From: Rubrobacter xylanophilus DSM 9941
GTDB lineage: Bacteria; Actinomycetota; Rubrobacteria; Rubrobacterales; Rubrobacteraceae
Direction of reading: 5' to 3'
Length of the DNA stretch: 64,000 nucleotides
Assembly: GCF_000014185.1 (NCBI RefSeq)
Contig: NC_008148.1
Coordinates: forward strand, 2,770,001 to 2,834,000
Shown: positions 10,331 to 18,850 of the stretch, piece by piece
Layout: each line of letters opens with the position of its first letter
Numbering within the stretch: position 1 is the first letter of the stretch
Program-made: the position numbers and the translations under genes
The notes under the pieces: model-generated
Database searches by the model: none
What the model saw: only the letters and a program-made list of their open reading frames with translations
Told to the model about the DNA's origin: nothing

Positions 10331-10398
10331 AGGAAGGACAGGTAGATCAGGACCGCCACCGCCGTCAGCACGATGCACAGCGCGAGCAGCTCTCTCAC
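10327..10398 (-). CDS. 23-residue single-helix membrane peptide
   Basis: A very short gene coding for VRELLALCIVLTAVAVLIYL plus SFL, almost entirely one membrane helix with a charged N-terminus. Support comes from GGAGG seven bases before GTG 10398, a start that overlaps the TGA of the ABC exporter (GTGA), and a stop that overlaps the GTG of the next gene (again GTGA). Both junctions match the tight coupling used throughout this genome. Such peptides often act as small subunits or regulators of membrane complexes. A role with the ABC exporter is inferred only from position. Confidence 0.6.
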   Translation of the reverse strand: MRELLALCIVLTAVAVLIYLSFL

Positions 10399-12233
10399 CG
10401 CTTCCTCCTTCCTGTGGTCCCGGGGGACGTGCCCCTCTCCTGCAGCGCGTAGAGCCGGGCGTAGGAGCCCCCGAGGGCCAGCAGCTCCTCGTGGGTTCCG
10501 GACTCGGCGACCCGGCCGTCCTCTATCACCAGTATACGGTCCACGTCCCGCGCCAGTCGCAGCTCGTGGGAGATGACGAAGGTGGTGCGCCCCTCGCTCA
10601 GCGCGCGCCAGCTCTCCCTCACCGCCGCGGCGGACCCGGCGTCGAGCCCGGCCTGGGGCTCGTCCAGGATCAGGATGGGGCTCTCCCGCAGCATCGCCCG
10701 GGCGATGGAGACGCGCTGGCGCTGCCCCCCGCTGAGGCTCTCCCCCCGCTCGCCGATGACCGTGTCGTAGCCCCGCGGGAGCCGCCGGATGAACCCGTCG
10801 GCCCCGGCGAGCCGGGCGGCCCGCTCTACCTCCTCCCGGCGGACCCCGGGGCGCCCGTAGGCTATGTTCTCGGCCACCGTCCCCCGGAAGAGCATGGGCT
10901 CCTGGGGGACGAAGGAGATCTGGGCGCGCAGCGAGGCGAGCGTGAACCGGCGGATGTCCCGCCCGTCGACGAGCACCCGGCCCCCCTGCGGGTCGTACAG
11001 CCGGGCGATGAGGCTGGCGACGGTGCTCTTGCCCGCCCCGCTCGCCCCCACGAGCGCCACCCGGCTCCCGGGCTCCACCTCGAAGCTCATCCCGCGCAGC
11101 ACCTCCCCCGCCCGCTCGTCGTAGGAGAAGCGCACCTCCTCGAAGGCCACCCGCCCGGCGAGGCGCGGGGCCGGGCGGGCGTCCGGGGCGTCGCGGACGG
11201 CGGGCTCGGCGCGCAGGAGCTCCGCGATCCTCTCCCCCGAGACCAGCGACTTGCCGATCTGGTTCGCCTGCCGGCTCAGGGCCCACAGCGGGGAGAGAAA
11301 GAGGCCCAGGTAGGAGACGAAGACGGTGAGGTCCCCGACGGACATCTCCCCCGCGAGCACCTGCCGGACGCCGAAGTAGACCACCAGCGCCGTCCCCGCA
11401 CCGCCCGCCAGCCCGAGCACGGTGCCGAACCTGGCCTCTATGAGGGCGGCGTCCACGCTGGCCCGCAGCGACGCCTCGCTCTCCTCCCGGAAGCGCCCCC
11501 TCTCCTCTTCCTCGCGGCCGAAGATCTTGACCGCCCGGATGCCGGTTATGGCCTCCTGGGCGACCGAGGCTATGGCCCCCTCCCGCGCCCGGACCACCCG
11601 CATCCGCTCGATGAGCGCCGACCGGTAGCGGACCACGGCGGCGAAGAGAAAGGGCACGGTGAGCAGCGCGAGCAGGGTGAGCCCCGCGTCGAGCCAGAGC
11701 ATGACCGCGAGCATCCCGGCGAGCACCATGAGCGAGGAGGCCACCTCGACCACCGAGTCCACCAGCAGGGTGCGCACCTCCCGCACGTCGCTGGTGACCC
11801 GGGTTATGGTGTCCCCGGTGCGACGCCGCCCGTGGTAGTCGAGCCCCAGCTCGTGCACCTTCGCGTAGAGGGCCTCGCGCAGGTCGAAGACGGTCTCCTG
11901 CCCGAGCCGCTGCAGCAGGTAGCGCCGGAAGGCGGAGGCCGCCCGGGTGGCGGTGAAGACGAGCACGACGAGCAGCGCCACCCCGGCGAGCATCGCGTCC
12001 TCCCCCGCCAGAGAGCCCGGCAGCGCGGCCGGGGGCTCTTTGTCCCCGATCACGTAGTCTATGGCGAGCGCCAGGGGCCAGGGCTGGGCGAGGCTGCTCG
12101 CCGTCTCCGCCAGCAGGACCGCGAGGGCCAGCGCCAGCCCCCGCCTGCGGGGGGCGAAGAACGGCGCGAACCCGGAGAGCACCTCGCCCGCGTGCCCCAG
12201 CCCGGAGCGGAGCGCGATCCAACGCTTTCTCAC
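10395..12233 (-). CDS. ABC exporter, fused membrane and ATPase domains
   Basis: MsbA/MdlB-type half transporter of about 612 residues that should act as a dimer in the membrane. Residues 1 to about 330 form a six-helix ABC membrane domain (GDTITRVTSDVREVRTLLVD is the coupling region). The ATPase follows, with Walker A ALVGASGAGKSTVASLIARL, Q-loop ISFVPQEPMLF, signature LSGGQRQRVSIARA, Walker B ILILDEPQAGLD and switch His in FVISHEL. TATCCT lies six bases before GTG 12233, suggesting a leaderless start. GTG 12251 is an alternative. The substrate, drug or lipid, is unknown. It is coupled to two small membrane-protein genes downstream. Confidence 0.93.
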   Translation of the reverse strand: MRKRWIALRSGLGHAGEVLSGFAPFFAPRRRGLALALAVLLAETASSLAQPWPLALAIDYVIGDKEPPAALPGSLAGEDAMLAGVALLVVLVFTATRAASAFRRYLLQRLGQETVFDLREALYAKVHELGLDYHGRRRTGDTITRVTSDVREVRTLLVDSVVEVASSLMVLAGMLAVMLWLDAGLTLLALLTVPFLFAAVVRYRSALIERMRVVRAREGAIASVAQEAITGIRAVKIFGREEEERGRFREESEASLRASVDAALIEARFGTVLGLAGGAGTALVVYFGVRQVLAGEMSVGDLTVFVSYLGLFLSPLWALSRQANQIGKSLVSGERIAELLRAEPAVRDAPDARPAPRLAGRVAFEEVRFSYDERAGEVLRGMSFEVEPGSRVALVGASGAGKSTVASLIARLYDPQGGRVLVDGRDIRRFTLASLRAQISFVPQEPMLFRGTVAENIAYGRPGVRREEVERAARLAGADGFIRRLPRGYDTVIGERGESLSGGQRQRVSIARAMLRESPILILDEPQAGLDAGSAAAVRESWRALSEGRTTFVISHELRLARDVDRILVIEDGRVAESGTHEELLALGGSYARLYALQERGTSPGTTGRRKR

Positions 12234-12276
12234 CCGGTTAGGATACCGCACGCCGGTGGTTTAGAATGTGCGGGCG

Positions 12277-12660
12277 ATGACGCGGGAGAGGCCCGGCAGA
12301 GAGAAGAGGGTCCTTGCGGCCGTGGATGACCTGCTCTTCCGGAGCAGGATCCAGAAGGCCGCCGAGGCCCTGGGCCTGCGGGCGGAGTTCCCCCGGCGCA
12401 GGGAGGCCCTGCTAAAGTCCCTGCGCTCCTCCCCGCCGGACCTCCTGATCCTCGACCTGGACTCCCCCCGCTTCCGGCCGCTGGAGCTCCTCGAGGAGGC
12501 GGGCGAGGAACTGGCGGGGGTGGAGGTGGTGGGCTTCGTACCGCACGTCCGGGGGGACCTCGCCGCGGCCGCCCGCAGGGCCGGGTGCGGCCGGGTCATG
12601 GCCCGCGGCGCCTTCGCCGAGCAGCTCCCCTCCGTGCTCTCCGGAGACCGTGGCGGATAG
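12277..12660 (+). CDS. Receiver-like (pseudo-response-regulator) protein
   Basis: About 127 residues with a CheY-like alternating pattern: RVLAAVDDLLFRSRIQKAAE, then PDLLILDLDSPRF at the place of the phosphoacceptor strand, then VVGFVPHVRGDLAAAARRAG. An Asp is present at the acceptor position but the usual acidic pair near the start is only AVDD, so it may be a degenerate receiver. ATG 12277 lies nine bases after TAGAAT (12262-12267) without an SD, suggesting a leaderless mRNA. The stop overlaps the start of the downstream Nudix gene by 11 bases, so the two are probably co-translated. Confidence 0.7.
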   Translation: MTRERPGREKRVLAAVDDLLFRSRIQKAAEALGLRAEFPRRREALLKSLRSSPPDLLILDLDSPRFRPLELLEEAGEELAGVEVVGFVPHVRGDLAAAARRAGCGRVMARGAFAEQLPSVLSGDRGG

Positions 12661-13228
12661 CGGCCGCCGCTCCTCCTCCTGGGAGGTTCTCTCCTCCGAG
12701 CGGATCCTCAAGACCCCCTACTTCTCCCTGCGGACCGAGCGCCTGCGGCTCCCCGACGGGGAGGTGAAGGACGCCTACTACATCCTGGAGCGCCCCAACG
12801 CGGTGTTCGCCTTCCCCCTCACCCGCGAGGGGCAGGTGGTCCTCGTCCGCCAGTACCGCCCCCCGCTGCGCCAGATGGAGCTCTGCATCCCCGCCGGCCT
12901 GATAGAACCCGGCGAGCCCCCGGAGGCGGCCGCCCGCAGGGAGCTCCTGGAGGAGACGGGCTACGGGGGCGGCGAGTGGGAGTACATGCTCCGCCTCGCC
13001 TCCTCCCCCGGCCTGAAGAACAACTGGGCCCACCTCTTCCTGGCCCGCGGGGTAAAGCCGGTCGCCCCGCCCGACCCCGACGAGCACGAGCGGCTGGAGC
13101 TGGTGCTCGTGCCGCCGCAGGGGCTCATGCCCCTCGTGCGCTCCGGCGAGATAGTGAGCGCGACCGGCGTCGCCGCGATAATGCTCGCCCTCGCCCGCCT
13201 GGAGGGGTGCGAAGGGGCCCGGGGCTAG
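12650..13228 (+). CDS. Nudix hydrolase, ADP-ribose pyrophosphatase type
   Basis: About 192 residues with a complete Nudix box, AGLIEPGEPPEAAARRELLE then ETGYG. The N-terminal pattern (WEVLSSERILKTPYFSLRTE, then DAYYILERPNAVFAFPLT) and VVLVRQYRPPL are typical of ADP-ribose pyrophosphatase (NudF-like) enzymes that cleave ADP-ribose to AMP and ribose 5-phosphate. The start is GTG 12650 inside the end of the receiver-like gene. The TAG stop sits in the loop of a 12-bp hairpin, a likely terminator. Confidence 0.9.
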   Translation: MADSGRRSSSWEVLSSERILKTPYFSLRTERLRLPDGEVKDAYYILERPNAVFAFPLTREGQVVLVRQYRPPLRQMELCIPAGLIEPGEPPEAAARRELLEETGYGGGEWEYMLRLASSPGLKNNWAHLFLARGVKPVAPPDPDEHERLELVLVPPQGLMPLVRSGEIVSATGVAAIMLALARLEGCEGARG

Positions 13229-13242
13229 AAGCCCCGGGCCCC
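13214..13242 (+). terminator. GC hairpin spanning the Nudix stop codon
   Basis: GGGGCCCGGGGC (13214-13225) pairs perfectly with GCCCCGGGCCCC (13231-13242) around TAGAA. The TAG of the Nudix gene is the first part of the loop. There is no U-tract. It lies between convergent genes (Nudix and ErpA-like), so it could act on both strands. Confidence 0.55.
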
Positions 13243-13269
13243 CGGAAGGCTGGATCCCTCGTCCGGCCG

Positions 13270-13611
13270 CTAGCAGGTGAAGGAGCCGCCGCAGCCGCAG
13301 GAGCCCTGGACGTTCGGGTTGTTCACCACGAAGCCCGCGCCCATCAGGCTCTCCTGCCAGTCGAACTCGCTGCCCATCAGGTAGGGCACGCTCATGGCGT
13401 CGACCAGTATCTTCACGCCCTTGGTCTCGAAGACCTCGTCGTCCTCGGCGACCTCGTCGTCGAAGTAGATGGAGTACTGGAAGCCGGAGCAGCCGCCGGG
13501 CCGCACGCCTATGCGCAGCGCCAGATCCTCCTCGCCCTCCTGCTCCATCAGCGCGCGGACCTTCTCCGCGGCCTTGTCGGTGATGGAAACTATGGCCTGC
13601 TTCTGTTCCAC
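13270..13611 (-). CDS. erpA: Iron-sulfur insertion protein, ErpA/HesB family
   Basis: A-type Fe-S carrier of about 113 residues that passes clusters to target proteins in the cytosol. The three family cysteines are present: one in RPGGCSGFQYSIYFDD and two in the terminal GSCGCGGSFTC, which also has one more C-terminal Cys. GTG 13611 follows GGGAGGTGCCG and starts the conserved EQKQAIVSITDKAAEKVRAL. The frame is open further upstream but without similarity. No suf or isc genes are seen next to it; a SufR-like regulator is encoded at 56 kb. Confidence 0.93.
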   Translation of the reverse strand: MEQKQAIVSITDKAAEKVRALMEQEGEEDLALRIGVRPGGCSGFQYSIYFDDEVAEDDEVFETKGVKILVDAMSVPYLMGSEFDWQESLMGAGFVVNNPNVQGSCGCGGSFTC

Positions 13612-13691
13612 CGGCACCTCCCGGGAATGCCTTAGCCAGCTACGCTCTCTTGCACCGTCCCCCCTGATTATTACACCGCCCCCCTCCCTGT

Positions 13692-15941
13692 TCAACGCGC
13701 GCGCCCGACCCGCTTGGCCAGCGAGGCCCGCCCCGCCCCGGCCCCCCGCCGGGCGCGGAGCAGGAGCGAGGCCGGGTTGAGCGCGGCGAACGCCCGCCGC
13801 CAGCCGGGCAGCCGCCCGTACTCCCGCAGGGCCCGCCGGTACGCCCCGTGCAGCCGGCGCCGGGAGGCCCCCGCGGCGTACAGGTGCTCGGAGTAGGCGC
13901 GCGCGAACTCCAGGAAGGGTCGCTCGTCGAGCCCCAGCGCCCCCGAGAGCAGGCCCAGCCGCTCCTCCACGGTGAGCGCCGGGGAGTCCGCGAGGGCGCC
14001 CCGGCCCGGCGGCAGCGCGTCGCGCAGGCGCCCACAGAGGTCCCTGTAGAGGCCGGCGGGCCGGCCCCGGGCGAGCAGCGCCCGCTTGAGGAGCGGCGGG
14101 AGGGCCAGGAGCGAGAGGGCCCCCGCAACCGCCAGCGGCCAGACCGGAAGCCCCTCCCCGCCCGCCTCCTTCTGCGCGGCGCCCGCCCGCTCGCCGCCGG
14201 CGGGCTCCCCGGGGAGGGGGGCCTCGGAGGGCTCGGGGCTCCGGGAGAGATTACCGGGCCGCAGCGCGGGGTTCTCCGGTATCGGGCTGCCGGCCGGCCC
14301 GGCGGGGGCCCGCGGCGCGTTGGCCTCCATGGCCTGCGGGAGCCCGAAGCCCGGGGTGGGGTCGAAGGGGTACCAGCCCACGCCGGGGAAGAAGACCTCG
14401 ACCCAGGTGTGCATGTTGCTCCCGGTGACCACGTACTCGTCCTCCCCGACCCGCTCGCCGGTGGTGGCCCCGTACACCACCCGGGTGGGGATGCCCATCT
14501 CGCGCAGGATGAGCGCCATGGAGGTGGCGAACTGGGTGCAGAACCCCTCCCGCCCGTCGCCGAGGAACTCCTCTATGGCCCTGTCGGCCCGCCGGTAGCT
14601 GACGTCGAGGTTGTAGACGAAGCCGCCGTCGTAGAGCAGGTAGCGCTCCACCGCCCGGGCGGCCTCGTAGGGGTTGGAGGGGCCGTAGCGGCGCTGTATC
14701 CTGCGGGCGGTCTCGCCCACCACCCCGGGGGTGTCCTCCGGCAGCTGCAGGAACTTCTCCCGGACGTACGGCGGGTAGTCGGTGCCGGCGGTGGCCAGCT
14801 GGGCGGCGGTGGGCTGGGGCACGGCGGAGAGCACCCTGTAGTAGTCGCCCTCCTCGAAGGGCTCCGAGGCGACCCACGAGCCGTCGGGGAGCTGCTCCAC
14901 GTAGCCGTCGGGCAGCGAGGTCTTCACTACCCTGTACCCCCCGAAGACCAGCTCTGTGCGGGCGTTCAAGACCTGCACGCTCTGCACCACCAGCCGGGTC
15001 TGCACCCCGGGGGCGACCTCGTAGCCGTCGTCCTCGCCGGGCCGCACGGTGCTCGACCACCGCACCCCGTCGAAGTGGTCGAGGGTCCCGCCCCGCCAGA
15101 AGAGCGGCTCCTCGGAGCGGATGCGCAGAAGCTCGGCCTCCCGGCCGGTGGTGAGGTAGTCCCCCACGTCGGCCTGCACCCCGAGCCGGGAGGTGTCCCC
15201 GGCCCCGATCCTGGTCCAGTCTATGGCGCCGGAGCTCACGGTGTACTCGGCGAGCGGCGCGCGCGGGAGGAGGAGCACGAGGGCCGCCACCGCGGCCCCC
15301 GCCGCCGCCCCCAAAGGCAGCAGCCCCCGCCCCGCGCCGGAGGAGGCGAGCAGCAGCCCCAACGCCCCGGCGAGAAAGGCGGCGAAGAAGGGCCCCACCC
15401 CGTCCTCGAAGCTCACGGTGCTTATCACCCCTATGGTGAGCCCGAGGGTCGCCACCGAGACGACCGGCGAGCGCTCGTAGAGGGTGGCGGAGGCGGCGAA
15501 GGAGACCACCACCATCGCCATGGGGACGACGGCGAACAGAACGCCCGGCGAGAGGTCGTAGGGCACGGGCTGGGTGTACATGGTGCCGGCCGCGGCGTAG
15601 AGGTCCGTCCGCACCTCCTGCAGGAGAGCCTCCCAGCCCCCGGGGGAGAGCGGCGGCGGCCCGTAGGCGGCGACGAGGGCGTACAGGGCGGCCGCCGGCG
15701 GCGCGACCAGGAAGCGCGCCCTCCCCGCGGAGCCCGCGAGCAGGGCGCACGCGGCCGCCCCGAGCATCACCCAGAAGGCGCTGTAGCCGGAGAGGGCCGC
15801 CAGCGAGCCGGGGTCGAAGCGCGCCCCGTAGTCGGGGGAGACCTCCCCGGTGAACAGCACGCAGAACGCCGAGCCGGTCGCGAGCCCCGCCGCGTACAGC
15901 CAGAGGCGAACCCAGAGCCCGGGAGCGCGCCCCGCCGTCAT
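13692..15941 (-). CDS. Transglutaminase-like membrane protein (TgpA/DUF3488)
   Basis: About 749 residues. The N-terminal 230 residues hold several membrane helices (DUF3488/TgpA_N), followed by an extracytoplasmic transglutaminase-like core with Cys in GREGFCTQFATSMALIL, His in SNMHTWVEVFF and Asp in YPFDPTPGFG. One more helix near residue 610 and a cytoplasmic tail (DUF4129-like) follow. Such proteins are found with MoxR and DUF58 genes, and the trio is thought to work at the envelope. ATG 15941 overlaps the DUF58 stop (ATGA), so they are translationally coupled. The substrate is unknown. Confidence 0.93.
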   Translation of the reverse strand: MTAGRAPGLWVRLWLYAAGLATGSAFCVLFTGEVSPDYGARFDPGSLAALSGYSAFWVMLGAAACALLAGSAGRARFLVAPPAAALYALVAAYGPPPLSPGGWEALLQEVRTDLYAAAGTMYTQPVPYDLSPGVLFAVVPMAMVVVSFAASATLYERSPVVSVATLGLTIGVISTVSFEDGVGPFFAAFLAGALGLLLASSGAGRGLLPLGAAAGAAVAALVLLLPRAPLAEYTVSSGAIDWTRIGAGDTSRLGVQADVGDYLTTGREAELLRIRSEEPLFWRGGTLDHFDGVRWSSTVRPGEDDGYEVAPGVQTRLVVQSVQVLNARTELVFGGYRVVKTSLPDGYVEQLPDGSWVASEPFEEGDYYRVLSAVPQPTAAQLATAGTDYPPYVREKFLQLPEDTPGVVGETARRIQRRYGPSNPYEAARAVERYLLYDGGFVYNLDVSYRRADRAIEEFLGDGREGFCTQFATSMALILREMGIPTRVVYGATTGERVGEDEYVVTGSNMHTWVEVFFPGVGWYPFDPTPGFGLPQAMEANAPRAPAGPAGSPIPENPALRPGNLSRSPEPSEAPLPGEPAGGERAGAAQKEAGGEGLPVWPLAVAGALSLLALPPLLKRALLARGRPAGLYRDLCGRLRDALPPGRGALADSPALTVEERLGLLSGALGLDERPFLEFARAYSEHLYAAGASRRRLHGAYRRALREYGRLPGWRRAFAALNPASLLLRARRGAGAGRASLAKRVGRAR

Positions 15942-17173
15942 ACGGCCCCCCGCGCCGGCCCGCCGCCGAGCCCGGCGACGCCCTCCGGGTGGCGCACCAC
16001 GAGCACCCGGGCCCCGGCGGCCTCGAGCTCCGAGGCGAAGCTCGAGAAGCGGGCCTCGGGCCCGGGCTGGGCGGCCCCGCCGCGGTAGGTGTGCTCGGCG
16101 ACGAGGACGGCCACCACGGCCAGCCCCGCCTCCCTGAGCCGCCGGACGCGCGCCCGCAGCCCCTCCTCCTCGCGGCGGCAGACGAGGATGACCCCGTCCC
16201 CGAACGAGCCCCGGTCCTCCCCGTCCAGCGCCTCCCCGAGCCCCGCCTCCCCGTCGGCCCGCACCCCGGCGAGGACCCTCATGGCCTCCCAGTAGGCCGC
16301 GTGGCCCTCCCCGGCCTCCGTGCCCGAGCCGGCCCGGTCCGTGCACAGCAGGCGGAAGCCGAGCCCCTCCTCCCTCAGGTGGGCGAGGATGGAGGCGGCC
16401 GCCGAGACGGCGTCCTCCACCGCCGCCTCCAGGCTCCTGAAGCCGCCGCGCCGCAGGTCGAGCGCGACCGTGTAGCTCCGGGGGGCGTGCAGCGCGAACT
16501 CCTTCACGAAGAGTTCCCCGGTCCTGGCCAGGCTCTTCCAGTGGATGTGCCGCCGGTCGTCGCCGCGCCGGTACTCCCTCAGCCCGGCGAACTCCTCGCC
16601 GCGCCTGCCGCGGGAGCCCCGGCTCCCGGCCTGCGCCTCCCCGCCGCGGACGGGGAAGCCCCGCAGCGGGTGCACCCGCGGGTAGACCACGACCTCGTCC
16701 TCCCCCCGAAAGGCGCGCGAGAAGACGAGCAGCCCGAAGGGGTCGACGCCGCGGACGACGGCGGGCCCGAGCCGGTAGACGCCCCGGCGGGGGAAGGTCG
16801 CGGAGAGGCGCGCCCGCCGCCTCCGGCCGGGGGGAAGCGGCGGCAGGGCGGCGCTCTCCCGGCGGGCGAGCACATCCTCGACCTCGAGCCGGGAGGTCCA
16901 CAGCAGGCGGGAGCGGTTGTGGAGCACGAGCTCCACCCCGGCGGGGCGGCCGGCCGTGATCCTGCCCCCCTCAGGAAGGCGCCGCTCGAAGCCCAGCCCC
17001 GCTAAGCCCGCCGCACCGAGCGCGAGCGCGGCGGCGACGAGCAGGAGGAGCAGGTAGGCCAGCTGGTGAAGCTGCGTGGTGCCTACGAGGCGGGCGACCG
17101 CGAGCACCGCCGCCCCGGCGGCGAGGGCCTGCCAGCCCCGGGAGGTGGGCCGGAAGGCGAACCCCCGCAGCAC
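15938..17173 (-). CDS. DUF58 domain membrane-anchored protein
   Basis: About 411 residues. Two hydrophobic helices lie near the N-terminus (VLAVARLVGTTQLHQLAYLL onward), then a beta-rich part, then the DUF58 signature GLREYRRGDDRRHIHWKSLA around residue 205, followed by a von Willebrand A-like fold ending. DUF58 proteins act with MoxR ATPases; their exact task is unclear. GTG 17173 shares one base with the moxR stop (TAGTG), and the stop overlaps the next gene's ATG. The middle gene of a three-gene operon. Confidence 0.93.
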   Translation of the reverse strand: MLRGFAFRPTSRGWQALAAGAAVLAVARLVGTTQLHQLAYLLLLLVAAALALGAAGLAGLGFERRLPEGGRITAGRPAGVELVLHNRSRLLWTSRLEVEDVLARRESAALPPLPPGRRRRARLSATFPRRGVYRLGPAVVRGVDPFGLLVFSRAFRGEDEVVVYPRVHPLRGFPVRGGEAQAGSRGSRGRRGEEFAGLREYRRGDDRRHIHWKSLARTGELFVKEFALHAPRSYTVALDLRRGGFRSLEAAVEDAVSAAASILAHLREEGLGFRLLCTDRAGSGTEAGEGHAAYWEAMRVLAGVRADGEAGLGEALDGEDRGSFGDGVILVCRREEEGLRARVRRLREAGLAVVAVLVAEHTYRGGAAQPGPEARFSSFASELEAAGARVLVVRHPEGVAGLGGGPARGAV

Positions 17174-18132
17174 TAGACCGCCTCGGTCACCGGCACCGAG
17201 GAGAGTATCTCCCGGACGATCTCCCCGGCCACCCCGTCGGAGCCGAAGCCGTTGCCGGAGCCGCGGGAGGCGGTGGAGAGGATGATCCTGTGCGCCAGCA
17301 CCGCCGGGGCCAGCGCCTTGACGTCGTCGGGGGTGCAGTAGGAGCGCCCGGAGACCGCCGCCCGCGCCTTGGCCGCGGCGAGCAGCATGCGACTGGCCCG
17401 CGGCGAGGCCCCGAGCGCCACCTCCCCGTGCTCGCGGGTGGCGGCGGTGACGGAGACGACGTAGCGCAGGACGGCCTCGCTCGCGTGCACCTCCTCCGCC
17501 ATCCGCTGCATCCGCACGAACTCCTCCAGCCCGACCACCGGCGAGAGCTCGGAGGCCGGGTCGCGCGAGAGGCGCAGCAGGCCCACCTCCGCCTCCCCGT
17601 CGGGATAGCCGAGCTCCATCCTGATCATGAAGCGGTCCAGCTCGGCGTGGGGCAGCGGGTAGGTGCCCTCGTGCTCGATGGGGTTCTGGGTGGCGATGAC
17701 GCAGAAGGGACGCGCAAGCCGCCGGGTCTCCCCGTCCACCGTCACCGAGCCCTCCTCCATCGCCTCGAGCAGCGCGCTCTGGGTCTTGGGCGAGGCGCGG
17801 TTGATCTCGTCGGCCAGCACCACGTTGGCGAACACGGGACCGGCCCAGAACTCGAACCGCTCCTCGGCCTGGTTGTAGACGTTGAGCCCTGTGACGTCGG
17901 AGGGCAGCAGGTCCGGCGTGAACTGTATCCTGCGGAACTCGGCGCGCAGGGAGCGGGCCAGGGACTTGGCCAGAAGCGTCTTGCCCACCCCGGGGACGTC
18001 CTCGATCAGGACGTGCCCCCCGGCAAGCATGGCCACCAGCGTGAGGAGTATCTCGTCCCGCTTGCCCGAGACGGCCCGCTCGACGTTGCCGATGATCCTT
18101 CCTGCCCTCTCGGAGAGGCCGCTGTAGTCCAC
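17173..18132 (-). CDS. MoxR-family AAA+ ATPase
   Basis: Cytosolic AAA+ chaperone-like ATPase of about 319 residues. Walker A is VLIEDVPGVGKTLLAKSLA, Walker B is VVLADEINRASPKTQSALLE, sensor 1 is FCVIATQNPIEHEGTYPLP, and the arginine finger region HAELDRFMIRM follows. MoxR proteins help to mature or activate partner complexes and pair with DUF58 and transglutaminase-like proteins, as here. GTG 18132 is used. A consensus TATAAT lies 62 bases upstream. First gene of the operon. Confidence 0.95.
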   Translation of the reverse strand: MDYSGLSERAGRIIGNVERAVSGKRDEILLTLVAMLAGGHVLIEDVPGVGKTLLAKSLARSLRAEFRRIQFTPDLLPSDVTGLNVYNQAEERFEFWAGPVFANVVLADEINRASPKTQSALLEAMEEGSVTVDGETRRLARPFCVIATQNPIEHEGTYPLPHAELDRFMIRMELGYPDGEAEVGLLRLSRDPASELSPVVGLEEFVRMQRMAEEVHASEAVLRYVVSVTAATREHGEVALGASPRASRMLLAAAKARAAVSGRSYCTPDDVKALAPAVLAHRIILSTASRGSGNGFGSDGVAGEIVREILSSVPVTEAV

Positions 18133-18193
18133 CTAGAGCTCCCTAACCTCGCAAAAGGCGCGTTCGTCCCCGATGACGGGTGCGACAGAGCAG

Positions 18194-18199
18194 ATTATA
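18194..18199 (-). promoter_or_regulatory. Likely -10 box of the moxR operon
   Basis: A perfect TATAAT reads on the minus strand, 62 bases before GTG 18132. A TTGACC stands only six bases further upstream, too close for a -35 box, and no good -35 is seen at the usual distance. Confidence 0.4.
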
Positions 18200-18229
18200 G
18201 CAAGGGGTCAAACCGCCCCCGCAGGCCCC

Positions 18230-18781
18230 TCAGGCGGTGGCCTCCCCGGCGAGCGGCTCGCCGTAGAACTGCTCGACGTAGCGGCGTTGGATCTCGTTGA
18301 GCCCCCGCGAGTACCACACCATCACCACGTAGCGCGGCTCCTTGGGGGTGCTCCTGGGGTACATCCCGCACTCCATCGGGAGCCGGTCGCCCTTGCGGGC
18401 GTTGCACCGCGTGCAGGCGGTGACCACGTTGTCCCAGCTGTTGCCCCCGCCGCGCGAGAGGGGCTTGACGTGGTCCCGGGTCAGGCACTCCCGCCGGCCC
18501 AGCTCGCTCTTGTGCCGCCCGCAGTACTGGCAGCGGTAGCCGTCGCGGGCGAAGAGGATGGTGTTGGTGACGTGCCGCCGCAGCCGCCGCGGGATCTCGA
18601 CGTACTTCACGAGCCGGATGACGAGCGGGTAGGGGTACTCGGCCTTCTCGGAGCGGAAGCGCCGCTCAAGGTTGGCCTCGACGATCTCGGCCTTCTCGGT
18701 GACAACCAGAACGATGGCCCGCTTGACCGGAACCAGCGCCACGGGCTCGTAGCTGGCATTGAGGGTCAAACAACGCCCCAC
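18230..18781 (-). CDS. HNH endonuclease family protein
   Basis: About 183 residues. The C-terminal half has the HNH pattern: CQYCGRHKSEL (Cys pair), then CLTRDHVKPLSRGG (Asp-His), SWDNVVTACTRCNARKG (Asn and second Cys pair). The N-terminal part (LTLNASYEPVALVPVKRAIV) is typical of a widespread actinobacterial HNH group of unknown role, usually not near phage genes. TAGAAT (18794-18789) lies seven bases before GTG 18781 with no SD, a strong leaderless start; the longer open frame upstream is rejected for this reason. DNA repair or nicking is possible but unproven. Confidence 0.88.
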   Translation of the reverse strand: MGRCLTLNASYEPVALVPVKRAIVLVVTEKAEIVEANLERRFRSEKAEYPYPLVIRLVKYVEIPRRLRRHVTNTILFARDGYRCQYCGRHKSELGRRECLTRDHVKPLSRGGGNSWDNVVTACTRCNARKGDRLPMECGMYPRSTPKEPRYVVMVWYSRGLNEIQRRYVEQFYGEPLAGEATA

Positions 18782-18850
18782 GGCGCAAATTCTAGCATAC
18801 CGCCATCCCCGCAAGCCGCATGGGATGCCTTTTAACGCATGTTTTACGCG

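Noticed and set aside
13848-16088. Long open frame on the + strand opposite the transglutaminase gene
   Set aside because: Pro/Gly/Arg/His-rich with no family pattern; it mirrors a convincing gene. High GC makes stop codons rare in shadow frames.
18199-18212. TTGACC as -35 of the moxR promoter
   Set aside because: Only six bases separate it from TATAAT; a sigma-70-type promoter needs about 17.
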